A stretch of DNA of 64,000 nt, taken from contig NZ_AP014723.1 of the NCBI RefSeq assembly GCF_001548035.1, positions 372,001-436,000 of the forward strand, in the 5' to 3' direction. Source of the stretch: Sulfurospirillum sp. UCH001 (GTDB taxonomy: Bacteria; Campylobacterota; Campylobacteria; Campylobacterales; Sulfurospirillaceae). Below, one piece after another: positions 61,586 to 64,000 of this stretch (position 1 is the first letter of the stretch; every line of letters starts with the position of its first letter). Position numbers and translations under genes: made by a program. A model generated the notes under the pieces. The model had not been told where the DNA came from, did not search any database, and saw only the letters and a list, made by a program, of their open reading frames with translations.

Positions 61586-63161
61586 CTTGCTATGGCTTTG
61601 TTTAACATTCGTACTGTACGCAGCCAATACGCCTGAGTATCGTGTGGATGAAAGCTCTACGAAGGCTTTACAGGTACGAGACCCAAGGTCGCATATCAAA
61701 GTTTTTTTACCCTCCATGCCATACAACTACGTTTCACGTTTGGTAAATGAAGGGCTTGTGAGATTAGCGGAAAACGAACAAGGTTGGGAGTATTCACTTG
61801 CAACATCCAGTGTCAAACTCTCACCCATACTCTATGAGTTTGAGTTGCGTCGTAATGTACGGTTTCAAGATGGAACGCCTTTTAATGCCGATTCGGTCAT
61901 ACACAATTTTAACTATTTTATACGCCAACCTTTTAATTACACCAATATTCACAACTCACTGAAATCAATTGAAAAAATTTCGGATTATAAAATTCGTTTG
62001 CATCTGCACAAACCCTATGGTATGCTCTTTCGTGATCTTGCCCGTATTTATGTCTATTCGGAAGCCTACTTAAAAGAGTTTGGTTGGGGCGGAGCAGATA
62101 CGGGAGCAAATATCAAAAGTGCAGGACCTTATGGGCTTGGACCTTACATTTTGACTGAAGGCATTGTGACAGGAAGAAAACAGACGCCAGAAGTCATTTT
62201 AAAAGCTAATCCTTATTATTGGGAAGAGGGCATTCCTAGTATTGAGACGATTACATTTTATACGGAATTAGATACGCAAGAAGCCCTAGAATTGGCTCTT
62301 TTTAAAGATGGTGGGCTTGATTTTATGCAAATCCCTTTCAATAAAAAGATAGAGACGATGCTCTCTCCTTATGCGAAATTAATCTCAATGCCTTCAACGA
62401 ACAATTTTACGATCTATTTTAATTTACTCAAAAAAGACTCAGCAGTTTCCAAAAAAGAGGTCAGACAAGCACTCAATTGTGTTCTCAATCAAAAAAATTT
62501 ACTGGATTTTACCTATAAAAAAGAGGGTGCACTAAACTCAAGTGCACTTGAAGAAAATAGGTGCTTACTTGAGCATGAAGCGATTGAAAAGCTTCTGCGC
62601 GGTTTGAAATTGAATGTTGTAACACAAGATTCGCTTCTTTTTTTATGGAAAGGGATTGAATATCAGCTTTCTCATTACGATGTCACCTTTGAGTATAGTA
62701 TTACCAACAGCGAAAAAGAGATTTACGATTTGGTACAGCAAAATCATACCCGTGTACAAAATTGGGACATGCTGATACAAGGAACACAAGATTATTATGG
62801 AAGGCATCCATGGCCTATTTTTATTCGTTATCAAGAGGGTAATCCTTGGAGTTTTGTGCAAGGTGATGCTTTGATGCAATCGTACATCGAACAATTTTTT
62901 CTTGTCGAACAAGATGACCCCAAATTTTTAGAGCTGAGTGCGCTTATTAAAGCGCGTGCGAAAGAGGAGGCGTATATGCTTTTTGTCCCAACTCCCAATG
63001 CCGTTTTTGCAATGAACAAAGAGCTAGTGTTCGAACCACTGGGTATTGGGATGCAGCCTTTTTGGAAAGCTAAGATTACTGATCAGCATTGGTCAATTAG
63101 GGGAGAGAAGCCTTATCCTAAAGAGCTTCAAATTCCTATTTTACCAAAACGGTTGCCTTAA
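61575..63161 (+). CDS. Family-5 periplasmic binding protein (peptide/nickel type), copy 1
   Basis: 528 aa from a TTG at 61575 that overlaps the response-regulator stop. The signal peptide ends LYAA (about residue 17). The RNVRFQDGTPFNADSVIHNFNYF and LGPYILTEG blocks are typical of the SBP family 5. It is one of two tandem related proteins. No permease or ATPase gene is seen. Next to a response regulator and a reductase it may be a periplasmic sensor rather than an uptake protein. Confidence 0.85.
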   Translation: MKHSLLWLCLTFVLYAANTPEYRVDESSTKALQVRDPRSHIKVFLPSMPYNYVSRLVNEGLVRLAENEQGWEYSLATSSVKLSPILYEFELRRNVRFQDGTPFNADSVIHNFNYFIRQPFNYTNIHNSLKSIEKISDYKIRLHLHKPYGMLFRDLARIYVYSEAYLKEFGWGGADTGANIKSAGPYGLGPYILTEGIVTGRKQTPEVILKANPYYWEEGIPSIETITFYTELDTQEALELALFKDGGLDFMQIPFNKKIETMLSPYAKLISMPSTNNFTIYFNLLKKDSAVSKKEVRQALNCVLNQKNLLDFTYKKEGALNSSALEENRCLLEHEAIEKLLRGLKLNVVTQDSLLFLWKGIEYQLSHYDVTFEYSITNSEKEIYDLVQQNHTRVQNWDMLIQGTQDYYGRHPWPIFIRYQEGNPWSFVQGDALMQSYIEQFFLVEQDDPKFLELSALIKARAKEEAYMLFVPTPNAVFAMNKELVFEPLGIGMQPFWKAKITDQHWSIRGEKPYPKELQIPILPKRLP

Positions 63162-63162
63162 A

Positions 63163-64000
63163 ATGTTCTGGAAAAAACTACTGCTCATGGGATACATTAG
63201 TTGTGTATGTACCGTGATGGCAAGTGTGGATCAATACCGCGAAGATGACAGTGCGCAAAGAGCATTACACAAGAGAGATCCACGCTCTCATATCAACATT
63301 TTTTTACCTGCGATGCCTTACGTGAGTGTCTCACGTCTTATCAATGAGGGGTTGGTGCGACTTGCAGATAATGAACAAGGTTGGGAATATTCACTCGCAA
63401 CACAGTGTGAGAAAAAAAGTGCCACTATGTATGAATGTGATTTACGCCAAGGGGTTAAATTTCAAGATGGAACAGCCTTTAATGCCGATGCGGTCATCAA
63501 TAATTTTCATTATTTTATGGCTCAGCCAATTAATTACACCGATATTAAAAATCGCCTCAAGGGGGTGACAAAACTCTCTGAGTATAAGATACGTATAGAG
63601 CTTTATAAAGCCTATGGAATGCTCTTTCGCGATCTCGCGCGAATCAATTTCTATACCGAAGCGTATTTGAAAAAATTTGCATGGAGAGGGTCTGCCACAG
63701 GCCCTAACATCGAAGAAGCAGGACCTTATGGCTTAGGGCCTTATGTTTTAGTCGAGGGTGTCATCACAGGGCGAAAGCAGACACCGCAAGTGATTTTAAA
63801 AGCAAATCCTCATTATTGGGAAAAGGGGTACCCCAAAATAGAAACCATTACGCTTTATACCCAACTAGAAACAGATGAAGCGCTTAAAATGATGACAGAG
63901 CATGAGGGTGCACTTGATTTTATGCCGATACCGTTTAATAAAAAAATAGAAACGATGCTCTCACCATACTCAAAATTGGTTGTTTTACCTTCAACCAATA
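63163..64000 (+). CDS. Family-5 periplasmic binding protein, copy 2, runs off the window
   Basis: Open from ATG 63163, 1 nt after the stop of copy 1, to the window edge (279 codons). The signal peptide ends VMA (about residue 20). It matches copy 1 through most of its length (RDPRSHI, NEGLVRLA, NEQGWEYSLAT, FQDGT.FNAD, GMLFRDLARI, AGPYGLGPY, TGRKQTP.VILKANP.YW), so it is a tandem duplicate. The rest is outside; it may end as a simple binding protein or continue into a membrane histidine kinase. Confidence 0.85.
   Translation, partial: MFWKKLLLMGYISCVCTVMASVDQYREDDSAQRALHKRDPRSHINIFLPAMPYVSVSRLINEGLVRLADNEQGWEYSLATQCEKKSATMYECDLRQGVKFQDGTAFNADAVINNFHYFMAQPINYTDIKNRLKGVTKLSEYKIRIELYKAYGMLFRDLARINFYTEAYLKKFAWRGSATGPNIEEAGPYGLGPYVLVEGVITGRKQTPQVILKANPHYWEKGYPKIETITLYTQLETDEALKMMTEHEGALDFMPIPFNKKIETMLSPYSKLVVLPSTN

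Overview
The window looks like the chromosome of a Campylobacterota bacterium, most probably a Sulfurospirillum or close relative; this is inferred from gene content and protein character, not from a search. The DNA is AT-rich. Respiration appears flexible: a periplasmic flavin reductase with two tetraheme cytochromes, and a Tat-exported Ser-type molybdoenzyme with a monoheme cytochrome. rpoB and rpoC are separate but overlap by 23 nt, whereas Helicobacter and Wolinella have them fused. No rRNA, CRISPR array, prophage or insertion sequence was seen.

Region by region. 1-3.0 kb (minus): a TAXI-type TRAP uptake system, cut by the window edge. 3.2-3.6 kb: tRNA-Asn, then a possible small RNA with a CCUCC loop. 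3.6-9.8 kb: LDH/MDH-family dehydrogenase, five-repeat YwqK/MORN-like protein, phosphoketolase, an unknown gene, a DDAH-like enzyme and a VOC protein. 9.9-14.8 kb: a membrane-spanning dCACHE-PAS-AraC regulator next to a three-gene periplasmic flavin reductase operon (FccABC-like). 14.8-26.7 kb: mixed metabolic and small genes, including a PhoX-like gene with a frameshift, a GGDEF-EAL protein, thioredoxin 2, and two divergent genes that match the two halves of animal D-glutamate cyclase. 26.9-36.1 kb: a ribbon-helix-helix regulator and partner, a five-gene hydrophobic amino acid ABC transporter, and PutA. A nearly identical 28-bp element lies before the regulator and before putA.

37.3-54.6 kb is the conserved translation/transcription block: tRNA-Thr, Tyr, Gly, Thr, then tuf, rpmG, tRNA-Trp, secE, nusG, rplK, rplA, rplJ, rplL, rpoB, rpoC, rpsL, rpsG, fusA, with an L10 leader, a possible pseudoknot between rplK and rplA, and several clear terminators. 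A tRNA-Arg follows.

54.7-64 kb: an orphan SagB-type oxidoreductase, a MATE exporter, and a DMSO/TMAO reductase-like enzyme with its cytochrome. After these come an OmpR-type response regulator broken by a frameshift and two tandem family-5 periplasmic binding proteins, the second running off the window. Repeats with 11-bp spacing before both the molybdoenzyme and the regulator suggest that the regulator controls both. The working picture is a bacterium that takes up organic and amino acids, oxidises proline, and switches on terminal reductases in response to periplasmic signals.
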